The notes under the pieces were generated by a model. That model saw nothing but the letters and a program-made list of their open reading frames with translations. It was not told the DNA's origin and did no database searches. The translations under genes were made by a program, and so were the position numbers. Of a stretch of DNA of 22,705 nt, positions 8,154-15,724 are shown piece by piece. Source of the DNA: Spirochaetaceae bacterium (GTDB taxonomy: Bacteria; Spirochaetota; Spirochaetia; Treponematales; Breznakiellaceae); NCBI GenBank assembly GCA_031255655.1, contig JAIRSB010000181.1, positions 1-22,705 on the forward strand. The letters run 5' to 3'. Position 1 is the first letter of the stretch, and each line of letters starts with the position of its first letter.

Positions 8154-8190
8154 GACTTGAGAGACGACCAACGGGGTTGTCGAACAAGTC
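8154..8190. other. Two-tier hairpin with an internal tandem G-A loop
   Basis: GACTTG (8154-8159) pairs with CAAGTC (8185-8190), and GACGACC (8163-8169) pairs with GGTTGTC (8175-8181) with one G-T pair, around a 5-nt loop. Between the tiers is a symmetric 3x3 loop AGA/GAA that could form tandem sheared G-A pairs. It lies 40 nt upstream of the next gene, so it is either a leader element or the end of the receptor transcript. The following bases are AT-rich but not a clean U-tract. Confidence 0.5.
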
Positions 8191-8229
8191 AAATATTTTA
8201 AGGGGCGCGGATTCCGGCTTAATTTTTAG

Positions 8230-10143
8230 GTGTATTGTGAATCTGCCGATAAAATAATGGAAATGCACCAAAACTTTGATTTGTACGAGATGATGCGGGT
8301 TTTTTCGCATAAAACAAATTCGCCGTACATACGGGTTGACACACTAATTAACCTATTGCAACGAAATGCTTTGATGAAGGGGAATTCAAACCCCAAGTTG
8401 AAAATTTGGCTGACTAATACGCGCGAAAAAACGTTTTCTGAACTCGCCAGGCTTTCAGATGAAAAAAAATGTGTTATACAGGGCGAAGCTCCGAATCAAA
8501 GGGTGTTTTTGCCGGACTTTTTTATCGAAAAACTTGAACATATTTACTTTTCTAAAGACGGATTAAATAACAAGCCGTTCCCCGATGAAAACTTTTTTAG
8601 GGCTATCATCCCGGCCGCATTTGTCAGGGAAATTGCGGTAGACAGCGGCATGGTAAATTATCTAGAAGAACCTCAGGACACAATACTCCCTATCCTAAAG
8701 CTTGTGTTTGCGGAAAGCTTCGGGCATGTGCTGCTGTTGTCCACGCAGATGCCAAAACGTATTTTGGAAGCCGCCATTCTCAAATTGAAGTATCTAATGC
8801 AGTTTACCAGAACTTTGGCGTTCTATCAGCAAAAATTGCTGACGCGGTTTCACGGACAGGAACAGCGCGTAAAAAGATTTTTTGAAAATATTACTGTAAA
8901 TCAGGAAAACTGCATTGAAGACATCGTAAGGTCGGATGATTTTACGTTTTCAGCGTGGGTATTTCTTTGTCCCCTTGTTAAAATGCAGGTCAAAGACACA
9001 ATTAAACGCGACAACGATATTTCACCGGAAAGCGTAGCTTTATACCAGTCCGCGTCGCTTCTGCTGTCTTTTAATAATTATTACAAAACCGTAGCCCTCA
9101 CCAAGCGTAATAAAATGATGGCTTTTTCCGCCTTGGATGAAAAAATGACTGAAGCGCCGTATATGTACACGTTTAAATCACTAATGAAATTAACAGGTTC
9201 GGGCGGTATACTTATCTTACAGCGTTACACTGAAAATGATTTAAAAGAATGGCTCGACAGGAAAACTGAACTTCATAATGAAAAACTTCCTCATATATTC
9301 AAATTTAAACTGCCGTTAGATTCAGATTTCTTCGTAAGAAAAGACAAACTATTTCCGCTTTGCTTTTATTTAGTGAAAGATTTAAAGTCAAAAATAAAGA
9401 TAGAAATTACAAACCGCTGGACAAAATTGATGGGGGATTACTATAAAGAGAAAGCTATGGAAAATGACGCTGATTTTGAAGCGCTTCTGATTAGAATTTC
9501 AAAGCTATACGCTCCGGCGCTCATAAGTATTCTGAATGATCCAAAGTTTGATGTTTTGCAAGATGAGATAGTCGCGGAGGGTCTAGAGTCGGCAAAAAAT
9601 ATAAACTTCTTCAGCGATGGCAAGATGCTGCCGTTAAGAAAAATGTTGGAATTAAACCGCAACGCATTACTGCGCTACTGCAAACTTTCCCTGCCGTTCT
9701 GGCACTCGATACCGTTCATCGTGTCGCTTGGACGCATACTAAAACACGGCATCAAAAAGGATGCCGCGTACTACAACGAATCGGATAAACAACTGGAAAT
9801 TAACGCCTCCCAGTACATTAAAGACAGCGCGAAAAAAATTGCCGCGGAAATCGTGCCCGATAATGTTACAATGGAAAGTTATATTGAAAGCATACTGAAT
9901 CGCTGGAATCAGCATATAAATAAACAATCCCAGGAACGTCTTACAAAAGAAGTAAATATGATCATAAAAAACTATATTGAACACGCGGACAGCTTGCTTA
10001 AACAGCGTGTTTTGACTCAGTCTGTGCTGGATGAAATAGCGGAAAGCATAATACATTCAAATGTCGCCCTCGCCAGAATAAACAATAAGAACGCTCTGCA
10101 CCTTTATATAAAACTATTCATAACAAGAGGACTGTTAAATTAA
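8230..10143 (+). CDS. Large protein of unknown function, 637 aa
   Basis: I do not recognise the family. The sequence is mostly helical, lysine-rich and soluble, with no signal peptide and no clear transmembrane segment, so it is probably cytoplasmic. Near the N-terminus is NFDLYEMMRVFSHKTNSPYI, and hydrophobic helical stretches occur around residues 255-285 and 475-500 (LSLPFWHSIPFIVSLGRIL). No nucleotide-binding or catalytic motif stands out. The start is uncertain: the longest frame begins with GTG at 8230, but ATGs at 8257 and 8263 would give a protein starting MEMHQNFDL, which looks like a natural N-terminus; none has a good Shine-Dalgarno sequence. The gene lies between a structured spacer and ssb on the same strand, 148 bp before ssb. 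Confidence 0.85.
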   Translation: MYCESADKIMEMHQNFDLYEMMRVFSHKTNSPYIRVDTLINLLQRNALMKGNSNPKLKIWLTNTREKTFSELARLSDEKKCVIQGEAPNQRVFLPDFFIEKLEHIYFSKDGLNNKPFPDENFFRAIIPAAFVREIAVDSGMVNYLEEPQDTILPILKLVFAESFGHVLLLSTQMPKRILEAAILKLKYLMQFTRTLAFYQQKLLTRFHGQEQRVKRFFENITVNQENCIEDIVRSDDFTFSAWVFLCPLVKMQVKDTIKRDNDISPESVALYQSASLLLSFNNYYKTVALTKRNKMMAFSALDEKMTEAPYMYTFKSLMKLTGSGGILILQRYTENDLKEWLDRKTELHNEKLPHIFKFKLPLDSDFFVRKDKLFPLCFYLVKDLKSKIKIEITNRWTKLMGDYYKEKAMENDADFEALLIRISKLYAPALISILNDPKFDVLQDEIVAEGLESAKNINFFSDGKMLPLRKMLELNRNALLRYCKLSLPFWHSIPFIVSLGRILKHGIKKDAAYYNESDKQLEINASQYIKDSAKKIAAEIVPDNVTMESYIESILNRWNQHINKQSQERLTKEVNMIIKNYIEHADSLLKQRVLTQSVLDEIAESIIHSNVALARINNKNALHLYIKLFITRGLLN

Positions 10144-10184
10144 CCTTCAGTGTTTTCAGTAAAAATCAAAGCAAAATCGAATAT

Positions 10185-10220
10185 CGCGGATATATATGTT
10201 ATATAACGGCATTATCCGCG
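10185..10220. promoter_or_regulatory. Perfect inverted repeat upstream of ssb
   Basis: CGCGGATA (10185-10192) and TATCCGCG (10213-10220) are perfect inverted arms around a 20-nt AT-rich centre containing TATAT-GTT-ATATA. The position, 72 nt before the ssb ATG, and -10-like bases in the centre suggest an operator over the ssb promoter or a leader hairpin. Confidence 0.45.
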
Positions 10221-10291
10221 TCTCGTAATCCGCCGCGGTTTAGCCGTAACCCGCGCTTTATGCGTGCGGAATCTGTTTTTACGAGGGTTTT

Positions 10292-10705
10292 ATGAATAAT
10301 CTTAATTCCATTTTAATCGAAGGCAATTTGGTACGCGATCCCGCTTTTCGCTCCACCGCCAAAGGAACTCCGCTATGCACTTTCTGCCTCGCTTCCAACC
10401 GCTACCACAAACATGACAACGGCTTGGAACAAGAGGTGGGTTTTTTTGACGTTGAGGCATGGGCAAAACTTGCGGAAACATGCCAAGCGTTGGGCTACAA
10501 AGGCCGGGGTGTGCGTGTAGTAGGCCGTTTGAAACAAGACCGTTGGAATGATAATGATGGTAAGCCTCATTCAAAGGTAAGCATTGTCGCGGAACACGTT
10601 GAATTTCGCCCTGATTTTAAGAAAAGCTGTGAATTCCCCGCCGACATACACACGGATATGATTCAAAGTAATACCGGTCAGGAGAATTTGAAAAATTTAA
10701 TGTAA
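10292..10705 (+). CDS. ssb: Single-stranded DNA-binding protein
   Basis: SSB coats single-stranded DNA during replication, repair and recombination. The 137-residue protein has the complete OB fold: MNNLNSILIEGNLVRDP at the start, then FCLASNR, FFDVEAWAKLAETC, KGRGVRVVGRLKQDRW and SIVAEHVEFRP. The start at 10292 is supported by GAGGG about 5 nt upstream. The C-terminal tail is only about 30 residues and ends QENLKNLM. It lacks the acidic tip, usually ending in Asp-Phe-Pro-Phe or Ile-Pro-Phe, through which most bacterial SSBs recruit partner proteins. The frame reaches its own TAA without sign of a frameshift, and a strong hairpin follows 3 nt later. No rpsF or rpsR neighbours are present, unlike in many bacteria. 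Confidence 0.95.
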   Translation: MNNLNSILIEGNLVRDPAFRSTAKGTPLCTFCLASNRYHKHDNGLEQEVGFFDVEAWAKLAETCQALGYKGRGVRVVGRLKQDRWNDNDGKPHSKVSIVAEHVEFRPDFKKSCEFPADIHTDMIQSNTGQENLKNLM

Positions 10706-10708
10706 CAA

Positions 10709-10751
10709 AATTCCTCCACAAGGCGCGCTTAACGCGCCTTGTGGAGGAATT
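10709..10751. terminator. 19-bp perfect hairpin, bidirectional terminator
   Basis: AATTCCTCCACAAGGCGCG (10709-10727) and its exact complement (10733-10751) flank a CTTAA loop. It separates convergent ssb and the outer-membrane protein gene, whose stop codon overlaps the right arm. Read on the minus strand, the stem ends in AATT followed by TTG, a short U-rich end; on the plus strand the U-tract is poor. Confidence 0.8.
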
Positions 10752-11515
10752 CATTTGGGATAATATATATCGCCGCCGCCGCGCGGCTGCCTGCTGTTGG
10801 TAAAAACTTCCTCCGATGTCGTTGAAACCGCCCCAATTCTATAGCCTAACATAAAACTGGCTTCAAAGCCCATGTTATTGTTATATGTTAGAAGACTTCC
10901 GCCTTTTTCAACCGCATCTATAAACGCTTTGTCTAAAGCGCTATTGAACTTATAATCGAAAAAAAGTTCGGCGCGAAAAAACATAATCCCGCTCATTCTA
11001 ACATCAGCGCCCACGCCGCCTTTGACGATAAAAGTTGACCAGTCTTTTGCGTCTCCGTAACTTTCACCCTTCTTCGCGTTTATTCCGTCAAAATCCCGTG
11101 AGAAATTTTGAGCCAGCCCTATTGATCCTTGTATACCCGCAATCGGGAAAATGCTTATATATCCCAAATTGAATGGATACTTTAAATAGAATCCGAAAGC
11201 TAAATTCGCGCCAATTAACTGGTAATCATCGTTTACATTAGTATAGTTTTTTAACGTTTTGTTATGCAAAAAAGTAGTGGAGGAGCCGTAAAAGTTTATA
11301 TCCGCCATAACGTATGTTGCGTCGAAAAATACTAAAGCGCCAAAATTAAACTGGGAGTACAGTTGCTTGGCCAACGCCGCCCCATTATCCACATCGGATG
11401 TGAGCGTATCAAAATTCGCTCCAAGCGTAAGACCGTAACCGGTACTTAAATCCAGCGAAAACGTAGTCGATGACAAGAAAATAAATACGCTGACCAGAAT
11501 CGGTTTTTTATTCAT
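10751..11515 (-). CDS. Small outer-membrane beta-barrel protein, 254 aa
   Basis: A signal peptide (MNKKPILVSVFIFLSSTTFS, cleavage near LDLST) is followed by alternating amphipathic segments rich in Gly and aromatics: GYGLTLGANFD, FNFGALVFFDATYVMADINFYG, LAFGFYLKYPFNLGYISIFPIAGIQG and GFEASFMLGYRIG. This fits an 8-10 strand outer-membrane barrel. The C-terminal 30 residues are polar and end GGGDIYYPK, so the last strand is not at the very end. The start is set by GGGAGGAG (11530-11523) about 7 nt upstream. It is the last gene of the cluster serS, flippase, lipoprotein, and the terminator hairpin overlaps its stop codon. The specific function is unknown. Confidence 0.8.
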   Translation of the reverse strand: MNKKPILVSVFIFLSSTTFSLDLSTGYGLTLGANFDTLTSDVDNGAALAKQLYSQFNFGALVFFDATYVMADINFYGSSTTFLHNKTLKNYTNVNDDYQLIGANLAFGFYLKYPFNLGYISIFPIAGIQGSIGLAQNFSRDFDGINAKKGESYGDAKDWSTFIVKGGVGADVRMSGIMFFRAELFFDYKFNSALDKAFIDAVEKGGSLLTYNNNMGFEASFMLGYRIGAVSTTSEEVFTNSRQPRGGGDIYYPK

Positions 11516-11635
11516 AAATAGTCTCCTCCCAAAAACTATTGGACTTGCTTAACGCGGCTGTTCATAAACTTTATAATTTTGAACGATCGCCGCCTAAAAA
11601 CAACCCCGCGGGATACTCCTTATTTGCGGCAGGAC

Positions 11636-12934
11636 TTACTGTTGTATTGCAATGCGGCATGTCATTCCGAATACCGGAGAACCACCATTATCAAACGGCT
11701 CACTAAGATCCGCATGTATCGTAATTTCGCTATAATCCGGCTGCTGCGAACCTTCTTTGTAATACACGTTTATTGCCTGATAAACGTCGTCCCATTTTAT
11801 GACCAGATTGTCGTCTCGCAAAAGGTTGCCTCCGTCATCTCTGGCATAGACTTTGCTTATCATATTTGTCGTTGTTTTTTTAGGGTCAATATCCAACGGT
11901 TCATACAAAGGCCTAAGGTATAACGGTTTCGGTATCGTTCCATTAGGCTGCATCGTTATCTCATTAAAGCTAACTGTTACATAATAAGCGTAAATATCAC
12001 CGGGATCCGGTGTATCCACCGAATAGGTGCCGGCCGGATTCAAAGCCGGAGACGGATTCTGAAACAATATGGCGGTAAGAGGCACTTTCTCGCGTAATTC
12101 CACTTCGCTGTAATCAATTTCTATATTTTTTTTGGAACCATCCGCGTATTCAATCTTAAGAAAGGCTGACGGCGGATTGGCTTTTTTCGAAATTAAAATA
12201 TAGTAGCCCCCGCGCGGCGCGCCCGGTCTGTTGTTATAAGGTTCCGGAACACCTTCCCCCGGATCTGGCCACGGACGGAAATTATTTGGGTCGTATATAT
12301 AGGTGTTTTTCCTTTGCATTTTACCGTCCGCCGATTCGGAAAATATCGCGTCGTCGGGATAACGCGAGTCACGGTATTGCTCCGAGAAAAGACGCAGACT
12401 TTCATTCGTTTCAGTTATCGTCATACCGGTAGTATTATCAACAATACCCTCCAGCACGACCGCCGTATAAAATCCGCCCATTACCCATCCGGGATCAAAA
12501 TAAAGCGAACCTATAGCGACGGACCCGCCTGTAGCTTCGACGGACAATGTCCCTATTTTAAAATCGCCGCGCCCGCCGTAAGTGCCGGACGGAACGCCGT
12601 AAGTGCCGGAGGCAGGGTCTGTATCAGAGCTCCATAACAAACCTTCAGGTATACCATTATCAATTTGTCCGCGCAGTACGATATGTGTAACCTCATCTGA
12701 GGATTTATACGCATATTTTATATTTAATTCCGGCGCGTTTATGCGCGTACCATTTGTCCCATAGCTTAGGTAACGTTCTACAATAGAGGCTTTAGAGCCG
12801 GAATCAAGAGGAGTGTATTGCGGCAGATTAACGCCGTCAACCGCATCGCTTATTAATACTGGAATAGTTCCTTTTTCGCATCCTGTAAACAAAAAAAACA
12901 ACACGCCAAAAACTGCAAAGTTTAATCTATTCAT
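11636..12934 (-). CDS. Large lipoprotein of unknown function, 432 aa
   Basis: The N-terminus has a short hydrophobic core and the lipobox LFTGC, with lipidation expected at C19. The mature protein is rich in Asp, Gly, Pro and aromatic residues, looks beta-sheet based, and has no transmembrane segment. I recognise no catalytic motif or named domain. A 7-residue tandem repeat (SGTYGVP/SGTYGG, about residues 109-121) is encoded by a 21-bp DNA repeat. The gene follows the flippase gene and a 33-codon ORF with short gaps, and precedes the outer-membrane protein gene by 120 bp, so the three may be cotranscribed. Ribosome binding is weak: GTGGTG about 9 nt upstream. A surface or periplasmic role is likely, but nothing more specific can be supported. 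Confidence 0.82.
   Translation of the reverse strand: MNRLNFAVFGVLFFLFTGCEKGTIPVLISDAVDGVNLPQYTPLDSGSKASIVERYLSYGTNGTRINAPELNIKYAYKSSDEVTHIVLRGQIDNGIPEGLLWSSDTDPASGTYGVPSGTYGGRGDFKIGTLSVEATGGSVAIGSLYFDPGWVMGGFYTAVVLEGIVDNTTGMTITETNESLRLFSEQYRDSRYPDDAIFSESADGKMQRKNTYIYDPNNFRPWPDPGEGVPEPYNNRPGAPRGGYYILISKKANPPSAFLKIEYADGSKKNIEIDYSEVELREKVPLTAILFQNPSPALNPAGTYSVDTPDPGDIYAYYVTVSFNEITMQPNGTIPKPLYLRPLYEPLDIDPKKTTTNMISKVYARDDGGNLLRDDNLVIKWDDVYQAINVYYKEGSQQPDYSEITIHADLSEPFDNGGSPVFGMTCRIAIQQ
12574..12610. repeat. 21-bp in-frame tandem repeat inside the lipoprotein gene
   Basis: CGCCGTAAGTGCCGGA occurs at 12574-12589 and 12595-12610, a 21-bp period equal to seven codons. It encodes consecutive SGTYG units. 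Copy number could change by slippage without breaking the frame. Confidence 0.7.
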
Positions 12935-13117
12935 ACAAATTACACCACTTCACCTTTCTACATTATCGGTTATGCCCGCTTCATTTCTTAATCGCGCAGT
13001 CCGTGAGCGGAATAATACCGCATAAAAGCCTGTTAATTTTAATCCATTCATGCCAATCCCGCCCATTTATACTTTTACATTATCGGTTATGTTCACATTA
13101 TTCCTTAAATGGTAAAG
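12901..13117. repeat. Diverged 117-bp tandem duplication of the flippase/lipoprotein junction
   Basis: Bases 12921-12994 align without gaps to 13038-13111, 117 bp away, with about 53 of 74 matches counted by eye; weaker similarity extends about 20 bp further on the left. The block TACATTATCGGTTATG is identical at 12959-12974 and 13076-13091. Each copy holds the end of a flippase-like reading frame, a 15-bp gap and the start of a lipoprotein-like reading frame. Confidence 0.75.
12950..13051 (-). CDS. 33-codon chimeric small ORF made by the junction duplication
   Basis: This ORF starts with ATG at 13051, 15 bp after the flippase stop, and ends with TGA 15 bp before the lipoprotein ATG. Its first residues MNGLKLTGFYAVLF resemble the lipoprotein start MNRLNFAVFGVLFF, and its last RLRNEAGITDNVER resemble the flippase end HLRNNVNITDNVKV. 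It is therefore what a 117-bp (39-codon) tandem duplication across the junction would create. GGGCGGGA lies about 6 nt upstream and could serve as a ribosome-binding site. It could be a translated coupling peptide or a non-functional relic; no known family fits. Confidence 0.35.
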   Translation of the reverse strand: MNGLKLTGFYAVLFRSRTARLRNEAGITDNVER

Positions 13118-14326
13118 AATAAAGCCCAACGTGACAATTCCGTTTGCCGCATGCGCTAAAATTAAGCTGTATATCGCGCCGTTCATGTAAAACATTCGCA
13201 CCATAGTTTGGCAGCTTAACAAAATAGTCAAAACGGCGACTATGGTCGATATAAAGCATTCCGTGCGCTTCTGCATTGATATTAGCACGCTGCCTAGTAC
13301 GCCGCAGCCAAGCATGAAGCCGGAGGCCAGAAGTGTCGGTATTAGCAGGTAGCTGTATGCCAGCATTTTTTCTCCAAACACAAGAGATAGCACGAAAGGA
13401 CCCCATACCAGTGACGAAAGGCACAGCAGGATTGTTCCTAAAATTACGCAGAGCCCCATTCGAAATGTCATGCGTTTTATTATATAAAATTGTTTGCCGG
13501 AGTAAAGTCCGCTCATTCCTGGGATAAAAACCGATATTGCCGGCCCCACAAGAAACGGAAATATGAATATAATTAGAGTTATTGATGAAAAAAAGCCAAG
13601 TTCTTCTATCGAATATGTTTTTTCAATCATGTAGCGCGGCAAAAACATTATAATATTGCCCATAACGCCCTGAATTACCAAAACGAAAGAAGGTTTTAAC
13701 ACATTGATAATATCGCGTTTTTCGGCTTTGGCGGTAAAAAAGGTGTTTTTTGTGGCGCGTGGAAAGTCAATCAGCATTGCAACCAGCAAAAACGCCGCCG
13801 ACATTCCAGTTGCCGCCCAGTTTAGTTCAAGAAAATACAGCATGACGCAGAATATCGAGAAGGTAAGAACACCCTTTAAGCAGTAGGATAGGCATATCGT
13901 TTTATATTCGCCTCTTTTTTGAATGACGCAGATATATACTCCGGCTATTCCTTCTAGTATTCTGTACAGCATAAGCGCGGCGCAACAGACGCGCGTCTTT
14001 AATGAAAAATCCGTAAAAAAGAATAACGCGCCGGTAAAGCATAAAAGCGCGACAAGGCTTGTGCAAAGACGCGCCGCTATATATGTGCCGTCGTTATGCC
14101 GTCCTGTTACATCGCTTAATTGGTAGTTGCCCACTCCGAATGTCGAAATAACCACGAAAACATTTGTATATGAGTACGAAAGTCCGTATATGCCGGCATC
14201 TTCCGCCCCTTTCATGCGTAAAATCACGATTGTAAGCATGTATTGAAAAAAGCAATACATGAATGAGCCTAAACTGTTGTAAAATATGTCTCTGTTAAGT
14301 TTTGTGTTTAGTTTACGCAGTATTTT
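13067..14326 (-). CDS. Polysaccharide flippase-like membrane protein (Wzx/MATE-like fold)
   Basis: The protein has about 12 hydrophobic segments spread over 419 residues, an early NSLGSFMYCFFQYMLTIVILRMKGAEDAGIYGLSYSY segment, and the overall look of the MOP superfamily members that flip lipid-linked oligosaccharides across the inner membrane. The frame is open from a TTG at 14383 inside serS, but I prefer the TTG at 14326, 13 nt after the serS stop, giving MKILRKLNTKLNRDIFYNSLGS directly before the first transmembrane helix; neither start has a good Shine-Dalgarno sequence. No glycosyltransferase or polymerase gene is nearby, so the exported substrate is unknown. A lipoprotein and an outer-membrane protein gene follow it. 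Confidence 0.8.
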   Translation of the reverse strand, partial: KILRKLNTKLNRDIFYNSLGSFMYCFFQYMLTIVILRMKGAEDAGIYGLSYSYTNVFVVISTFGVGNYQLSDVTGRHNDGTYIAARLCTSLVALLCFTGALFFFTDFSLKTRVCCAALMLYRILEGIAGVYICVIQKRGEYKTICLSYCLKGVLTFSIFCVMLYFLELNWAATGMSAAFLLVAMLIDFPRATKNTFFTAKAEKRDIINVLKPSFVLVIQGVMGNIIMFLPRYMIEKTYSIEELGFFSSITLIIFIFPFLVGPAISVFIPGMSGLYSGKQFYIIKRMTFRMGLCVILGTILLCLSSLVWGPFVLSLVFGEKMLAYSYLLIPTLLASGFMLGCGVLGSVLISMQKRTECFISTIVAVLTILLSCQTMVRMFYMNGAIYSLILAHAANGIVTLGFILYHLRNNVNITDNVKV

Positions 14327-14339
14327 CAAAGCTTGTCCG

Positions 14340-15617
14340 TTAGGATTTGCGTTTAATAACGTCAAAACCGCAGTACGGCACAAGCGCCGCGGGCATTTTG
14401 ACAGAGCCGTCCGCCTGCTGAAAATTTTCGATTATTGCTATTATGGCGCGGGAAACGGCAACGGCAGTGCCGTTAAGCATGTGGACAAATTTGTTTTTCC
14501 CGTTCGTGTCTTTGTAGCGGATGTTAAGGCGGCGCGCCTGATAATCGGTGCAGTTCGATGTTGATGTAACTTCGCCGTACTCGCCGCCGTTTCTGCCCGG
14601 CAGCCACGCCTCCAAATCCCATTTGCGGTAGGCCGGCGCGCCGAGGCTTCCGGCGCAGGTATCTATCACCCGGAACGGGATTTCCAGTCCGCTGAAAATC
14701 TCTTCCTCAATCTTGCGGAGTTCATCGTGCAGGCTGTCCGATTGTTCTGGCAGGCAGTATACAAACATTTCCAGCTTTGTGAACTGGTGGACGCGGTATA
14801 ATCCTTTGGAAAATTGACCTGCCGCGCCCGCTTCTTTGCGGAAACAGTGGGAAAGTCCTGCCATGCGTAACGGCAGTTTGTCCGCCGGTATGACGGTGCC
14901 GGAGTAGTAGCCGCCCAGCGTTATCTCGGCTGTGCCCACTAGACAGCCGGCGCCGTCTTCAAGCCCGTACACGTTGCTTTCCGCACCGCGCGGGTTGAAG
15001 CCTATGCCGGAGAGTATTTCTTCTTTCGCTATATCCGGCGTGATGTACGGTGTGAAGCCTTTTTTTTGCAGAATATCGAGCGTGTAGCGTATCAATCCTA
15101 GTTCCAAAAATACGCCTTCGTTCTTTAAGTAGTAAAATTTCGCGCCAGACACTTTGGTTGCCGTGTCGAAATCAATGATGTCCAAATCCTGACCAAGCGC
15201 AACATGGTCTTTCGGTTCAAAATCGAAGTTTCTCGGTTCGCCGTGGCGTTTTACTTCGACGCAGTCGTCATCGTCTTTACCGGGCGGAACGTCTGGGTGC
15301 GCCATGTTCGGGACGCGCCGCGCTGCTGTCTCCATCTCCGTCTCGACTTGCTTTAGCTCCGCTTCCGCCGCGGCGATGCTTTCTTTTATTTTTTTGCCTT
15401 CCTCAATGATTCGGGCGCGTTCTTCTTTTTCAAGTTTGCCGTTCATCATGGCGGCGTTGTTATTCCTGCCGCGCTGCAAACTTTGAAGTTCCGTGCTGAG
15501 TTTGGTGCGCCGCTCAAAAAGCCTCGCTACAGCCTCAGCATCGGCGTCCATACAGCGGTTTTTTATGTTCGCTTTAACAGCGTCTAAGTTGTCGACTATG
15601 AATCTGTAATCAAGCAT
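14340..15617 (-). CDS. serS: Seryl-tRNA synthetase
   Basis: SerRS charges tRNA-Ser (and tRNA-Sec) with serine. The 425-residue length matches bacterial SerRS. Residues 1-105 form the N-terminal helical-hairpin arm that grips the long variable arm of tRNA-Ser, with coiled-coil composition between about 35 and 100. The class II catalytic core follows: motif 1 near KKGFTPYITP (185-194), the serine-binding TAE at 229-231, motif 2 from FRKEAG to RVHQFTKLEMF (259-285), and motif 3 HMLNGTAVAVSRAI with R390. The ATG at 15617 lacks a Shine-Dalgarno sequence; a good promoter ends 5 nt upstream. The gene appears to head the cluster with the flippase and lipoprotein genes. Confidence 0.97.
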   Translation of the reverse strand: MLDYRFIVDNLDAVKANIKNRCMDADAEAVARLFERRTKLSTELQSLQRGRNNNAAMMNGKLEKEERARIIEEGKKIKESIAAAEAELKQVETEMETAARRVPNMAHPDVPPGKDDDDCVEVKRHGEPRNFDFEPKDHVALGQDLDIIDFDTATKVSGAKFYYLKNEGVFLELGLIRYTLDILQKKGFTPYITPDIAKEEILSGIGFNPRGAESNVYGLEDGAGCLVGTAEITLGGYYSGTVIPADKLPLRMAGLSHCFRKEAGAAGQFSKGLYRVHQFTKLEMFVYCLPEQSDSLHDELRKIEEEIFSGLEIPFRVIDTCAGSLGAPAYRKWDLEAWLPGRNGGEYGEVTSTSNCTDYQARRLNIRYKDTNGKNKFVHMLNGTAVAVSRAIIAIIENFQQADGSVKMPAALVPYCGFDVIKRKS

Positions 15618-15622
15618 GCTTA

Positions 15623-15651
15623 ATCATAATAAACAGAAAACATGAAAGCAA
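15623..15651 (-). promoter_or_regulatory. Candidate leaderless promoter of serS
   Basis: Minus strand: TTGCTT (15651-15646), 17-nt spacer, TATGAT (15628-15623), ending 5 nt before the ATG at 15617. No T-box or other structured leader would fit, so serS is not controlled by a tRNA-sensing leader if this promoter is used. Confidence 0.55.
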
Positions 15652-15687
15652 GCCTGCCGCCGGTTTCGGGCGCAAACATGCGGCGTA

Positions 15688-15717
15688 TTGCGAACCGGAC
15701 TTTAGCCGTGCTAAAAT
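15688..15717 (+). promoter_or_regulatory. Candidate leaderless promoter of the alpha/beta hydrolase gene
   Basis: TTGCGA (15688-15693), 18-nt spacer, TAAAAT (15712-15717), ending 7 nt before the ATG at 15725. It is back-to-back with the serS promoter in a 107-bp spacer. There is no Shine-Dalgarno sequence before the ATG. Confidence 0.55.
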
Positions 15718-15724
15718 AACCTAG

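Noticed and set aside
14326..14383. TTG at 14383 as the flippase start, overlapping serS by 44 bp
   Set aside because: The extra 19 residues (beginning with TTG-TGC-CGT) read the SerRS C-terminal codons in another frame; the later TTG at 14326 gives a normal N-terminus just after the serS stop.
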